A DNA stretch of 64,000 nt. Source: an uncultured Marinifilum sp. (lineage in GTDB: Bacteria > Bacteroidota > Bacteroidia > Bacteroidales > Marinifilaceae). The notes under the pieces were generated by a model. The model saw only the letters and a list, made by a program, of their open reading frames with translations. It was not told where the DNA came from and did no database searches. The stretch lies in assembly GCF_963677195.1 (NCBI RefSeq), contig NZ_OY781918.1, forward strand, positions 1,600,923-1,664,922. The letters are read 5' to 3'. Every line of letters begins with the position of its first letter. Positions within the stretch are counted from its first letter, which is position 1. Shown here one piece after another: positions 25,022 to 33,703 of this stretch. The position numbers and the translations under genes are program-made.

Positions 25022-25249
25022 TTGAATAATTATTAATAATTTAAGGACAAAGGTAATATTTAGGCATTGCATAGCCAAACTAAATAAGACTTTAAAGTCT
25101 TAAATACTTGATGTGATTCTTCTTATTTAGAATAATTCTTAGTAAATTTGAACTGTTATAATTGAAAAATTCTGTTAAACAAAAACACTAACATACTTTG
25201 GATTTTGGAATAAGGGGGAGACTTTTTCTAGTCCAGCAAATACAAAAAT

Positions 25250-27694
25250 ATGTCAGAAACAATAAAGGAAAACAAAGAATTAAAGAACAAAAATATCGCT
25301 CATAATAATTCTTCATCAGAGGTTCTTAATGATTATTATATTGCAAATATTAGTAGGCAATTAAGCATTTTAGGAAGAAAGGAAGTACTTACCGGAAAAG
25401 CAAAATTTGGAATTTTTGGAGATGGAAAGGAAATTGCTCAAATAGCGATGGCTAAATCTTTTCGAAAGGGAGATTGGCGTTCTGGATATTATCGTGATCA
25501 AACGTTTATGCTTGCATCCGATATGTTAACACCTGAAGAGTTCTTTGCTCAATTGTTTGGAGAGACTCAACTCGATAAAAATCCGGCAAACGGAGGGCGT
25601 TTAATGAACAACCATTATGCCTCGCGAAGTTTAAATAATGATGGTACATGGAAGGATTTAACTAAACAGAAAAATTCATCTGCTGATATTTCTCCAACAG
25701 CCGGACAAATGCCGCGATTACTTGGTTTAGCTTATGCTTCGAAATTGTATCGAGAGAATAAGGATTTGCATTGGTTTAAGGAATTTTCGAATAAAGGAAA
25801 TGAAGTTGCTTTTGGGACCATTGGCGATTCGAGTACTTCGGAGGGGCATTTTTGGGAAACCATTAATGCTGCAGGAGTGTTAAAAGTGCCAATGGCAATG
25901 AGTGTTTGGGACGATGGATGGGGTATTTCAGTACCTAATAAGTATCAAACAACAAAGTCAAATATTTCCGAAATTTTAAAAGGTTTTGAACAGGATGAGA
26001 ACGGAGATGGATATATAATTTATAAGGCAAAAGGTTGGGATTATGAAGGCTTATGTAGGATATATGCCGAAGGTATTGATTTGTGTCGTAAAAATCATGT
26101 TCCAACTTTATTTCATATTTCGGAAATGACTCAGCCTTTAGGTCATTCAACTTCAGGATCGCACGAGAGATACAAAACTGCTGAGCGTTTAAACTGGGAA
26201 AAAGAATTCGATCCGATAAAGAAAATGAGAGAGTGGATTCTTTCGAATAAAATATCAGATGAGGAGCAATTATCTCAAATTGAAGAAAAAGCTATTGAGA
26301 AAGTTAAGCAGGCTAGACGAACTGCTTGGAATAATTTTATAGAACCAATTAAAAAAGAGCGAGATGATTTAATTTATCTGGTTCAAAATGCCGGATGTAA
26401 TTGTAAAAAGACCGATAGAATTGATGCAATAACAAATGGTTTAAAGAAAATAATTAATCCGGTAAGAAAAGATAATTTTAGTGCAGCAAAAAAAATATTG
26501 AGATATATCTGTTCTACTTGTGAAAATTATAAACCTTTAAAATTGCAATTGCAAGGCTGGCTTAAAAATTCACTTGAAGAAAATCATGAAAGATATAGTA
26601 GTCATCTTTACAGTGAAACCAGTCTTGGTATAAAGAATATTGTTCCGGTAGCACCTGTTTACAGCGAAAATTCAAAAATGATTAATGGAAGAGAAATTCT
26701 TCGGGATAACTTTGAATTGCTTTTTACAAAATATCCTTTACTATTAACTTTTGGAGAAGATACCGGTTTTATTGGTGGGGTTAATCAAAGTTTAGAAGGA
26801 ATGCAGCAAAAATTCGGCGACTTGCGTGTTACTGATACCGGAATTCGTGAAGCTAGTATTTTAGGACAAGGTATTGGTTTAGCCTTAAGAGGTTTGCGAC
26901 CAATTGCAGAAATTCAGTATTTTGATTATTTGCTATACGCATTGCAAACCATGAGCGATGATTTAGCAACCATGCAGTATCGTACCAAGGGAGGTCAAAA
27001 GGCTCCACTGATTATTCGTACCCGTGGGCACAGATTAGAAGGGATATGGCATTCGGGTTCGCCTTTAAGTATGGTTATTAATTCGATTCGCGGAGTACAT
27101 GTTTGCGTGCCTAGAAATATGACTATTGCCGCAGGATTTTATAATACACTTCTAGAGTCGGACGAGCCTGCTTTAGTTATTGAGCCATTAAATGGATATC
27201 GCTTAAAGGAGAAATTACCTGATAATTTAGGAGAATTTAAAACACCTTTAGGCATACCCGAAATTTTGTCTGAAGGTACCGATATTACTTTGGTTACCTA
27301 TGGTTCATGTGTGCGGATTGCCGAAGATGCTGTTAAGCAATTAAAGGATTTTAATATATCTGTGGAGTTAATCGATGTTCAAACTTTGTTACCTTTCGAT
27401 ACGAATAGTATTATTCTAGAATCAGTTAAAAAAACAAGTCGTATTGTATTTTTTGATGAAGATGTACCTGGAGGAGCTACAGCATTTATGATGCAGAAGG
27501 TTTTAGAGGATCAAAAAGCATATTTTTATTTAGATTCCGAGCCACGAACAATTACAGCAAAAGATCATCGTCCTGCTTATGGTACCGATGGAGATTATTT
27601 CTCAAATCCAAATGCAGAAGATGTATTTGAATTGATATACGAAATTATGAGAGAATCAAATCCTGATAAATTCAGATCTATTTACATTAAATAA
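25250..27694 (+). CDS. 2-oxoacid dehydrogenase E1, fused alpha and beta subunits
   Basis: An 814-residue thiamine-diphosphate enzyme with the E1 alpha domain (about 30-330) joined to the E1 beta domain (about 460-800). The TPP motif is GDSSTSEGHFWETIN with the later Asn/Asp in VWDDGWGISVP. The beta half has FGEDTGFIGGVNQ, DTGIREASILGQGIGLALRG and LQTMSDDLATMQYRTKGG. The set resembles branched-chain 2-oxoacid dehydrogenases. It would decarboxylate the 2-oxoacid and acylate the lipoyl group of E2; an E2 gene lies 16 kb away (43539-44840). The linker contains a CxC (Cys383, 385) and a CxxC (Cys421, 424), possibly a structural metal site. Confidence 0.85.
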   Translation: MSETIKENKELKNKNIAHNNSSSEVLNDYYIANISRQLSILGRKEVLTGKAKFGIFGDGKEIAQIAMAKSFRKGDWRSGYYRDQTFMLASDMLTPEEFFAQLFGETQLDKNPANGGRLMNNHYASRSLNNDGTWKDLTKQKNSSADISPTAGQMPRLLGLAYASKLYRENKDLHWFKEFSNKGNEVAFGTIGDSSTSEGHFWETINAAGVLKVPMAMSVWDDGWGISVPNKYQTTKSNISEILKGFEQDENGDGYIIYKAKGWDYEGLCRIYAEGIDLCRKNHVPTLFHISEMTQPLGHSTSGSHERYKTAERLNWEKEFDPIKKMREWILSNKISDEEQLSQIEEKAIEKVKQARRTAWNNFIEPIKKERDDLIYLVQNAGCNCKKTDRIDAITNGLKKIINPVRKDNFSAAKKILRYICSTCENYKPLKLQLQGWLKNSLEENHERYSSHLYSETSLGIKNIVPVAPVYSENSKMINGREILRDNFELLFTKYPLLLTFGEDTGFIGGVNQSLEGMQQKFGDLRVTDTGIREASILGQGIGLALRGLRPIAEIQYFDYLLYALQTMSDDLATMQYRTKGGQKAPLIIRTRGHRLEGIWHSGSPLSMVINSIRGVHVCVPRNMTIAAGFYNTLLESDEPALVIEPLNGYRLKEKLPDNLGEFKTPLGIPEILSEGTDITLVTYGSCVRIAEDAVKQLKDFNISVELIDVQTLLPFDTNSIILESVKKTSRIVFFDEDVPGGATAFMMQKVLEDQKAYFYLDSEPRTITAKDHRPAYGTDGDYFSNPNAEDVFELIYEIMRESNPDKFRSIYIK

Positions 27695-27900
27695 ATTATC
27701 GTTTAAATAAGAAAAAGTGCTTTTGATAAACAAATGCATTTATTTAATGATTTTTGTTCATCCAATTTCAGAATTTATCTGTCTAACTAATAAGTGAGAT
27801 TCTTTTATAAGAAATACTCGTAAAAGCTTTTTAGTTAGTAATAGTTGGATGCAATGTGGTAATTCTTATCAACTTAAAAAATAAAAAGCTAAATATTTAA

Positions 27901-27934
27901 AACAGTCACTTCTGGCAGATGTGACTGTTTTTAG
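27901..27934 (+). terminator. Terminator-like hairpin
   Basis: Stem AACAGTCAC / GTGACTGTT with an 11-base loop followed by TTTT. It may end the E1 transcript or a small RNA. Confidence 0.65.
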
Positions 27935-28144
27935 TATTTGAAATGTTTCCATAAATAAAAATTAGATTTTTTATATTTTTTTGTCACCCCTTTTTTTATT
28001 TAGCCTGTTATAGTATTGTTCTAGATGAGAAATAGGGGTCTTGTCTTGAATATTTATTTTAGTTTTTAAGTGTCGATATAATTAAGTGATGCAAACAAAT
28101 AAAACGTAAGGGCACAATTCTAAAATGCTGTATTTATAGCAATC

Positions 28145-28180
28145 AACAGTCATTCATAGGGGGATGACTGTTTTTTTTTG
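28145..28180 (+). terminator. Terminator-like hairpin with a long T-run
   Basis: Stem AACAGTCAT / ATGACTGTT with a 10-base loop, then nine or more T. The stem is almost the same as the one at 27901, with a compensating C-G to T-A change at the top. Confidence 0.75.
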
Positions 28181-28220
28181 CTTAATTTTGCTTAAAATTA
28201 ACTATAAGTAAAGTATTTAA

Positions 28221-28703
28221 ATGATAAGACCCGTAAAACCCTCCGATGCTAAAGAAATTTCAGATATCTACAATTATTATATCAGCGATACTTGTGTAAC
28301 ATTCGAAGAAGAAGAAATTTCCGTAAATGAAATGGAAATGAGGATTCATGATATTTGTTTAAAATATCCATGGTTGGTTTATTTACATGAAGGAAATATT
28401 ATTGGTTATGCCTACGCAGGAGAATGGAAAAAGAGATATTCATATCGGTTTTCGGTAGAAACAACGGTTTACTTACATCCCGATTTTGGTGGAATGGGAA
28501 TTGGTGCACTTTTATATAAAGAATTGATTGATGAATTAAAGAATACTGATTTTCATGCAGCAATTGGTTGTATAACTATTCCCAATAAAGCAAGTGTAGC
28601 TTTACATGAAAAATTTGGATTCAAAAAAATAGGGGAATTTAATGAGGTGGGTTTTAAATTCGGTAAGTGGCTTAATATTGGTTACTGGGAACTGTTGTTG
28701 TAG
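28221..28703 (+). CDS. GNAT N-acetyltransferase (phosphinothricin acetyltransferase-like)
   Basis: A 160-residue acetyltransferase that would use acetyl-CoA to acetylate a primary amine. It starts MIRPVKPSDAKEISDIYNYY and keeps the Pat-type TCVTFEEEEIS segment, AYAGEWKKRYSYRFSVETTVYLHP, the acetyl-CoA loop GMGIGALLYKEL (G-G-G/A) and ITIPNKASVALHEKFGFKKIGEF. The length is typical for this subfamily, many of whose members act on methionine sulfoximine-type compounds or on unknown amines. It is flanked on both sides by terminator-bearing gene-free sequence. Confidence 0.85.
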   Translation: MIRPVKPSDAKEISDIYNYYISDTCVTFEEEEISVNEMEMRIHDICLKYPWLVYLHEGNIIGYAYAGEWKKRYSYRFSVETTVYLHPDFGGMGIGALLYKELIDELKNTDFHAAIGCITIPNKASVALHEKFGFKKIGEFNEVGFKFGKWLNIGYWELLL

Positions 28704-29036
28704 TACTATCAATTTTAATTATATATCATGCTTAGACTTAAACCTAAAATTTACAAGCTCAAATGTTAAATTTTGTTAAAAAGCGAAAAATATATTACAA
28801 TCCTTTCACCTTTTTTTTCAATTCATACGTCTTTATTATAAAGGTTTTTAGTTAGAGTTGATTTGAGTCATTGTGGTTAGTGGTAAGTTATCGGAGTAGA
28901 TAATTGTTAAGTCAACGAAAAAATAATCCCGGTAAATACTTTTCGTATTTATCGGGTTTTTTTTAGTGTAATAACAATTTTTATAAAAAAAGCTGAATGA
29001 CCAATTAGAATTGAATTTGTAGTAACAGTAATTTAG
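28704..29036 (+). ncRNA. Candidate structured small RNA ending in a terminator
   Basis: There is no coding frame in this stretch. A nested fold is visible: outer arms GTTGATTT (28857-28864) and AAGTCAAC (28909-28916) pair at 7 of 8 positions, and within them TTATC-GGAGTA-GATAA forms a hairpin (28888-28903). A strong terminator follows at 28928-28964. The segment TTTTTAGTTAG (28845-28855) followed by AGTTG and ATTGTGGT also occurs in the same order in the gene-free stretch at 27828-27860, which suggests two related transcripts. The 5' end and expression are unknown. Confidence 0.4.
28928..28964 (+). terminator. Strong rho-independent terminator
   Basis: Stem CCCGGTAAATAC / GTATTTATCGGG (one G-T wobble), 5-base loop and eight T. 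The nearest upstream gene ends 225 bases away, so it probably ends the candidate small RNA. Confidence 0.82.
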
Positions 29037-30983
29037 CTATAAGTCAACTATTTTTTTACCAGCAAATTTTACTATAAAGTAAAGGCATAGAAATCCTGCA
29101 GGAATTAATATCCACGAAGAAATACCATAAGCAGCAGGTAATAATCCAACAAATATGGCTACCATACCTACTGTTAATGCATAGGGCAATTGGGTTCGAA
29201 CATGTTCTATATGATTACAGGAGCTTGCCAATGAGCTTAATATTGTGGTGTCGGATATTGGAGAACAATGATCACCAAGAACCGATCCTGCAAGAATGGC
29301 CGATACTGTTATGTAGAATATATTCATGCTTTCCATATTACTCATTCCGGCAGAGTGACAAAGAGCCCACGAAGCTGGTAAAATAAGTGGATATAAAATG
29401 GCCATGGTTCCCCACGACGATCCTGTTGAGAAGGCTATTAAGGCCGACAATACAAATGTAAATGTCGGTAAAAATTGAGGCGGTACTTCGGTTGCAATTA
29501 GGATATTAGAAATAAAACTGGCTGTATGTAAATCCTTTGTGATATCGGCTAAAGCCCAGGCTAAAATTAGAATTAAAATTGCGGTAAGCATTGTTTTAAA
29601 TCCACTTACTAGAGCATCGATTGTTGCTTTTAGACTTAAAATTTGCTGACTAATACTTAAAAATGCAGCCACTAAAACTGCCGATAAAGAAGACCATAAT
29701 AAGGCCAAATAAGAATCTGAAGCACCAATTATGTGCGAAAGTTTACTTCCAAATGAAATGCTACTGTCATTCCATATATTAGCATCCCATCCGGTAAATA
29801 ATAAACCAGCAAACGTGCCAAAAATTACTACAAAAACTGGAATTCCAGCATTGTACCATCTTGTGGGTATATCTTTTGGTATTTCAATTTCTTCTGATTC
29901 GTTTATTTTACTAATTTCTGATTTTCTTGATCTTTGTTGTTCTACATTTCTACTCCTTAATTCGGCTTTATACATAGGACCAAAGTCTTTTTTCATTACT
30001 ATTAGCATTAAAATAAAGAATAGGGTAAAAAATGGATAAAAGCGAGTTGGTAGGGAGTTTAAAAAAATACTATAAGGACTTTCGTTTATATTTATTTGAA
30101 CTGTAGCCGACTGAATATAGCTTAGTTCAATTCCAATCCAAGTTGTTATCATTGCAATTGAGGCAACGGGAGCAGCTGTAGAATCGACAATATAGGCCAA
30201 TTTTTCTCGCGATATTTTTAGGCGGTCGCTAACGGGGCGCATGGTATTTCCAACTACCAAAGTGTTTGCATAATCGTCGAAAAAAATAAGTACACCTAAT
30301 AGCCAGGTTACAAATTGTCCTGACCTTGGACTTTTGGCAAATTTAGAGAGTTTATTTACAACGCCTTGCATTCCGCCGTTTTGCGTAATTAGCTTAACCA
30401 TAGCTCCAATTAACATAGAAAATACAATAATGGAAATGTGTCCGGTATCGGCTAAGGATTGAATAATGTAAGTATCAGATATTGCAAAAATAGCCTTAAA
30501 AAAAGCTGAAAAAATAGAAATATCCTGAAAAGAAAAGATAATTAAAGTTCCCGAGAACAGCCCAACAAAAAGCGCCGAAAATACTTCTTTAAAAAGTAAT
30601 GCCATTACAATTGCAATTAAAGGAGGCAGTATAGACATCCATAAAGGAATTGCCGAATAAACTTTAGTTTCGGTATGATTTCCTATTTGTATAGTTATAT
30701 TTTCTTTGCCCTTAAAAATATAAGGAATCGAAATAGTATTGTTATTAGTTTTTGCAGTAATTTTTTTTGCATTTACCAATATGTTTATGCTATCCTTATT
30801 TTGTGGCCAATTCTTATCAAGAGTAATGTTAATTTCTGATTTTATATCGGCAACAATAATTTTAGGCAATTCTATTTTAAAAGCCGAATTACTGTTAAAT
30901 TGTTGATTTATAGATGAAAATGCAGGAAAAAAATCGCAAAATAAAAAAAATAATAATAGGAGACTTATAAGGTTTTTGTGCAT
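29037..30983 (-). CDS. NhaC-type Na+/H+ antiporter with exported N-terminal domain
   Basis: About 648 residues from ATG 30983; a frame extension to 31007 uses TTG and is less likely. A signal-like segment (LISLLLLFFLFCDFFPAFS) is followed by about 95 residues of beta-rich extracytoplasmic sequence (residues ~30-125, SEINITLDKNW, ISIPYIFKGKENITIQIG). The rest is a polytopic NhaC-family transporter with IVFSMLIGAMVKLI, FFDDYANTLVVGNTMRPV, DSTAAPVASIAMITTWIG and SVLGDHCSPISDTTILSS. The family exchanges Na+ for H+ or moves amines. The exported domain is an addition to the basic NhaC architecture. Confidence 0.85.
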   Translation of the reverse strand: MHKNLISLLLLFFLFCDFFPAFSSINQQFNSNSAFKIELPKIIVADIKSEINITLDKNWPQNKDSINILVNAKKITAKTNNNTISIPYIFKGKENITIQIGNHTETKVYSAIPLWMSILPPLIAIVMALLFKEVFSALFVGLFSGTLIIFSFQDISIFSAFFKAIFAISDTYIIQSLADTGHISIIVFSMLIGAMVKLITQNGGMQGVVNKLSKFAKSPRSGQFVTWLLGVLIFFDDYANTLVVGNTMRPVSDRLKISREKLAYIVDSTAAPVASIAMITTWIGIELSYIQSATVQININESPYSIFLNSLPTRFYPFFTLFFILMLIVMKKDFGPMYKAELRSRNVEQQRSRKSEISKINESEEIEIPKDIPTRWYNAGIPVFVVIFGTFAGLLFTGWDANIWNDSSISFGSKLSHIIGASDSYLALLWSSLSAVLVAAFLSISQQILSLKATIDALVSGFKTMLTAILILILAWALADITKDLHTASFISNILIATEVPPQFLPTFTFVLSALIAFSTGSSWGTMAILYPLILPASWALCHSAGMSNMESMNIFYITVSAILAGSVLGDHCSPISDTTILSSLASSCNHIEHVRTQLPYALTVGMVAIFVGLLPAAYGISSWILIPAGFLCLYFIVKFAGKKIVDL

Positions 30984-31097
30984 TGCAGTAGTTATTTTAG
31001 GAAGCAATAAATATACAGATTTAGATTATATTATGCTAACGGATTATTTTCTGTACGGGTGATATCTTAATAATTTAATTCTTTTTTATTACTAAAA

Positions 31098-31724
31098 TTG
31101 GTTATTTTGTATACTATTAATAATTCAAATGGCGTGGACGAGACTTCAGATTTATTTAGAATAGAAAATAACAACATTAATCCTGAAAAAGGAAAAGTAT
31201 TGATTGCTGAGCCTTTTTTGGAAGGACGATATTTTAAGCGCTCTATAATTTTATTGGCAGAATTTAATGAGAATGGAGCTGTTGGTTTTGTGTTAAATAA
31301 ACCAATAAATTTATCTGTAGATGAGGTCTTAATTAATATTGCTGATTTTGATGGTGATGTTTATATGGGAGGACCTGTTGATACCAATAGAATTTACTAC
31401 ATACATACCATTCCCGAGCTAATTCCCAATAGTATTCATATCTCTGAACAACTTTATTGGGGAGGAGATTTTAATGTCTTAAAAGATTTAATAGAGCAGA
31501 AAAAGGTATTACCTCATCAGCTTCGTTTTTTTGCAGGATATTCTGGTTGGAGTGCAGGCCAACTCGAGGAGGAAATTAAAGAGAATTCATGGTTGGTAAG
31601 TAAAATTGATGTTAAAAGTATTATGAGTTTAAATCTCTCAAATTTATGGGAAAAGTGTTTGCGAAAATTAGGTGGTAAATATCGACTTTGGTCTAATTTT
31701 CCCGAAAATCCAAGTATGAACTAA
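31098..31724 (+). CDS. YqgE/AlgH family protein
   Basis: About 200 residues. Characteristic blocks are GKVLIAEPFLEGRYFKRSIILL, GAVGFVLNKPI, VYMGGPVDTNRIYYIH, WGGDFNVLKDLI and RFFAGYSGWSAGQLEEEI. The biochemical function of this widespread family is unknown (AlgH was first named from alginate regulation in Pseudomonas). No in-frame ATG exists near the start: the longest frame begins with TTG at 31098, while GTG at 31134 would give the more family-like start (V)DETSDLFRIENNNI. It converges with the aminotransferase gene, 4 bases apart. Confidence 0.85.
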   Translation: MVILYTINNSNGVDETSDLFRIENNNINPEKGKVLIAEPFLEGRYFKRSIILLAEFNENGAVGFVLNKPINLSVDEVLINIADFDGDVYMGGPVDTNRIYYIHTIPELIPNSIHISEQLYWGGDFNVLKDLIEQKKVLPHQLRFFAGYSGWSAGQLEEEIKENSWLVSKIDVKSIMSLNLSNLWEKCLRKLGGKYRLWSNFPENPSMN

Positions 31725-31728
31725 CAAT

Positions 31729-32583
31729 CTAAAATTTAAAAGTATTTTTATTAAGTTCTTCGATTAATATTTTTGCTGTTTTGTTAAAAAAACGTCTGTC
31801 TTCGAAAGCTACAACCCAATTAATTCCATTTATTGCATTGCTTAAGAATATTTCATCGGCTTGGTAAAGATCGTTTATGGTTAAATCACAATCTTCATAA
31901 ATTGTAAGGTTTAAATTTAATGCAGTTTTAATTATTTGTTCTCTCATAATGCCGGCAACGGCTCCACAATCTATTCCGGGAGTCATTAGTAAATTATTCT
32001 TTACAATAAATACATTTGAGCTTGTACTTTCAACTATATTTTCTCTTTCGTTAATTAGCAAACAATCATCTAAATTCATTTTTAATTTATGATTTGCAGC
32101 CATTATAAATGGCAGAGAATTTCCGGTTTTAAATTTTGAAATTACGCTTGAAGTTTTTTTAACATCCGTATAAATTCCAATTTTTAATCCTTTTTTATTG
32201 AGTTGGTATTTATCAAACTTAAGTGGAGATGTTTCTATTAAGTAAGAAATATTATTGTTGTTAGGTGTGTATAATCCTCCATCGTTTCTAAATACACTTA
32301 AACGAATTCTGCTTCCACAAAAAGCTTTATTTTTATTAATAAGGTAGGTAATATCTTTGCGGATTTTTTCATGAAAATTAACTGGAATAATCATTCCCAA
32401 TGTTTCCATGCCTTTGCATAATCGCTTAAGATGATCCTCAAGAAATTGAATTTCGGTTCCGTTGGCATGAATAGTCTCAAAAAGTGAATCTCCATAGCGA
32501 AAAGCTCTGTTTGCAGCTCCAAAAATTGCTTCATCTTTTAAAAATAGTTCTCCGTTCAGACTAATATATTCCACAATGTTCAT
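31729..32583 (-). CDS. Class IV aminotransferase (BCAT/aminodeoxychorismate lyase-like)
   Basis: A 284-residue fold-type IV PLP enzyme. The N-terminal block FGAANRAFRYGDSLFETIHANG contains the conserved R-GD--FE motif, and the PLP lysine is expected in SVISKFKTGNSLPFIMA. ECTSSN-like VESTSSNVFIVKNN and TPGIDCGAVAGIMREQII are typical. The size and overall look fit either branched-chain aminotransferase-like or 4-amino-4-deoxychorismate lyase (PabC), which cannot be separated by eye. It is the last gene of an eight-gene minus-strand run and starts one base after the HAD phosphatase stop. Confidence 0.8.
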   Translation of the reverse strand: MNIVEYISLNGELFLKDEAIFGAANRAFRYGDSLFETIHANGTEIQFLEDHLKRLCKGMETLGMIIPVNFHEKIRKDITYLINKNKAFCGSRIRLSVFRNDGGLYTPNNNNISYLIETSPLKFDKYQLNKKGLKIGIYTDVKKTSSVISKFKTGNSLPFIMAANHKLKMNLDDCLLINERENIVESTSSNVFIVKNNLLMTPGIDCGAVAGIMREQIIKTALNLNLTIYEDCDLTINDLYQADEIFLSNAINGINWVVAFEDRRFFNKTAKILIEELNKNTFKF

Positions 32584-32584
32584 T

Positions 32585-33082
32585 TTAAATTTCTCCTTTT
32601 AATATTTTTTCACAATATGAACTGATATTCTCATTGGAATTTACTTTTATACCTTTTATTCCAGCAGCTTCAGAGGCTTGTACATCTCTTTTGCTATCGC
32701 CAATCATATACGATTGTTTTTTATCGATATTAAACTCTTCAATTGCTTTATTAAAGAAATAAGGGCTTGGTTTTCGACATTCACAATGACTAATACTATC
32801 GTGATGAGGACAAAAATAAATTTTTTTAATATGTATTTTTTCCTTTTCGAATATTGATAGCATGTAGGCATGAACTTTATTTACATCGTCTTCTGTATAT
32901 ATACCTTTAGCTACTCCTCCCTGATTGGTAATTATAATTAAAATATATCCTGCTTCCGAAAATTTTTTTAGTGAGGATATTATTCCTTCGTTAATCATAA
33001 AATCTTCAATGCGATATATATAATAATGGCCAATGTCGGAATTTATAAGTCCGTCACGATCCAGGAAAATTGCTTTTTGCAT
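32585..33082 (-). CDS. HAD-IIIA phosphatase, GmhB-like
   Basis: A 165-residue HAD phosphatase. The nucleophile motif is FLDRDGLIN (DxD), motif II is IITNQGG, motif III is RKPSPYFFNKA and motif IV is MIGDSKRDV. The zinc loop YFCPHHDSISHCECRKP (C-x-H ... C-x-C) is diagnostic of the GmhB/histidinol-phosphate phosphatase subgroup. GmhB removes the 7-phosphate from heptose bisphosphate in LPS heptose synthesis; no other heptose gene is nearby, so the substrate remains uncertain. It lies within a tightly packed run. Confidence 0.82.
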   Translation of the reverse strand: MQKAIFLDRDGLINSDIGHYYIYRIEDFMINEGIISSLKKFSEAGYILIIITNQGGVAKGIYTEDDVNKVHAYMLSIFEKEKIHIKKIYFCPHHDSISHCECRKPSPYFFNKAIEEFNIDKKQSYMIGDSKRDVQASEAAGIKGIKVNSNENISSYCEKILKGEI

Positions 33083-33085
33083 GAT

Positions 33086-33691
33086 TTAAAATTTGAGAAT
33101 CTGCTGCAAAAATACGGAGAATAATTGTGGATTAATTATCATCGGAAATAGAAATCCGAAAAGAGCACCCGAAAGATGAGCACTATGCCCAATATTATCG
33201 ATGTTTTTTTTGCTCATATAATAAGAATAGTATAAGTAGGCAGCAGCAAAAATTATTCCTGGAATTGGTATTACGAAGAATAGGTAGATGGAATTTAAAG
33301 GTGCAAAAAATATAGTTGCAAAGACAATGGCCGAGGTTGCTCCCGAAGCACCAACAGCATTGTAATGATAATGTTCACGATGTTTTCTTAAATCGTGTAA
33401 AGTTGAAATTACAATTGCACTTAAATATAAAATTACGAAGTAAAAAATTCCTAATGAACCAAAATAATGCGAGAAGTAGTACTCTAGAGAATCACCAAAA
33501 AAATATAAAACAATCATATTTACAAGCAGATGATCCCAATTGGCATGCAAAAAACCATAAGTAATAAGCCTGTACCATTGATTTCTTTTTAAAACCTGAT
33601 ATGCATTAAACTGATATTTATATAATAATTCGTTATTTTTAAATGCCGCTATAGAAATCACAGCTGTTATGGCAATTATAATTAAGCTCAT
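33086..33691 (-). CDS. Rhomboid family intramembrane serine protease
   Basis: A 201-residue protein with six membrane helices. The catalytic serine is in GASGATSAIVFA and the catalytic histidine in GHSAHLSGALFGFLFP. The first-loop Trp-Arg region (RNQWYRLITYGFLHANWDHLLVNMIVLYFFG) includes the conserved H-----H--NM segment. Rhomboids cleave membrane-spanning substrates within the bilayer. It sits between the OmpA/PD40 gene (12 bases) and the HAD phosphatase (3 bases) in one transcription unit; its substrate is unknown. Confidence 0.9.
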   Translation of the reverse strand: MSLIIIAITAVISIAAFKNNELLYKYQFNAYQVLKRNQWYRLITYGFLHANWDHLLVNMIVLYFFGDSLEYYFSHYFGSLGIFYFVILYLSAIVISTLHDLRKHREHYHYNAVGASGATSAIVFATIFFAPLNSIYLFFVIPIPGIIFAAAYLYYSYYMSKKNIDNIGHSAHLSGALFGFLFPMIINPQLFSVFLQQILKF

Positions 33692-33703
33692 ATAATTTTG
33701 TTC

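Larger units (their letters stand above)
27695..28220. other. Gene-free stretch with two terminators; possible small RNA(s)
   Basis: No convincing protein-coding frame is present. A foldable segment at 27825-27890 has AGCTTTTT / AAAAAGCT arms (27825-27832, 27883-27890) enclosing an inner AGTTG / CAACT pair (27843-27847, 27870-27874). It is followed by a terminator at 27901-27934. A second segment, about 27985-28180, contains ACCCCT ... AGGGGT and ends in another terminator with nearly the same stem (AACAGTCA-). Two terminators with no gene between them suggest at least one small transcript. No known RNA family was recognised. Confidence 0.45.

Noticed and set aside
25022..25078. 19-codon extension of the 81-aa membrane protein
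   Set aside because: The added residues have no counterpart in the paralog at 24505-24672, whereas MIVKVLLLS aligns with its start.
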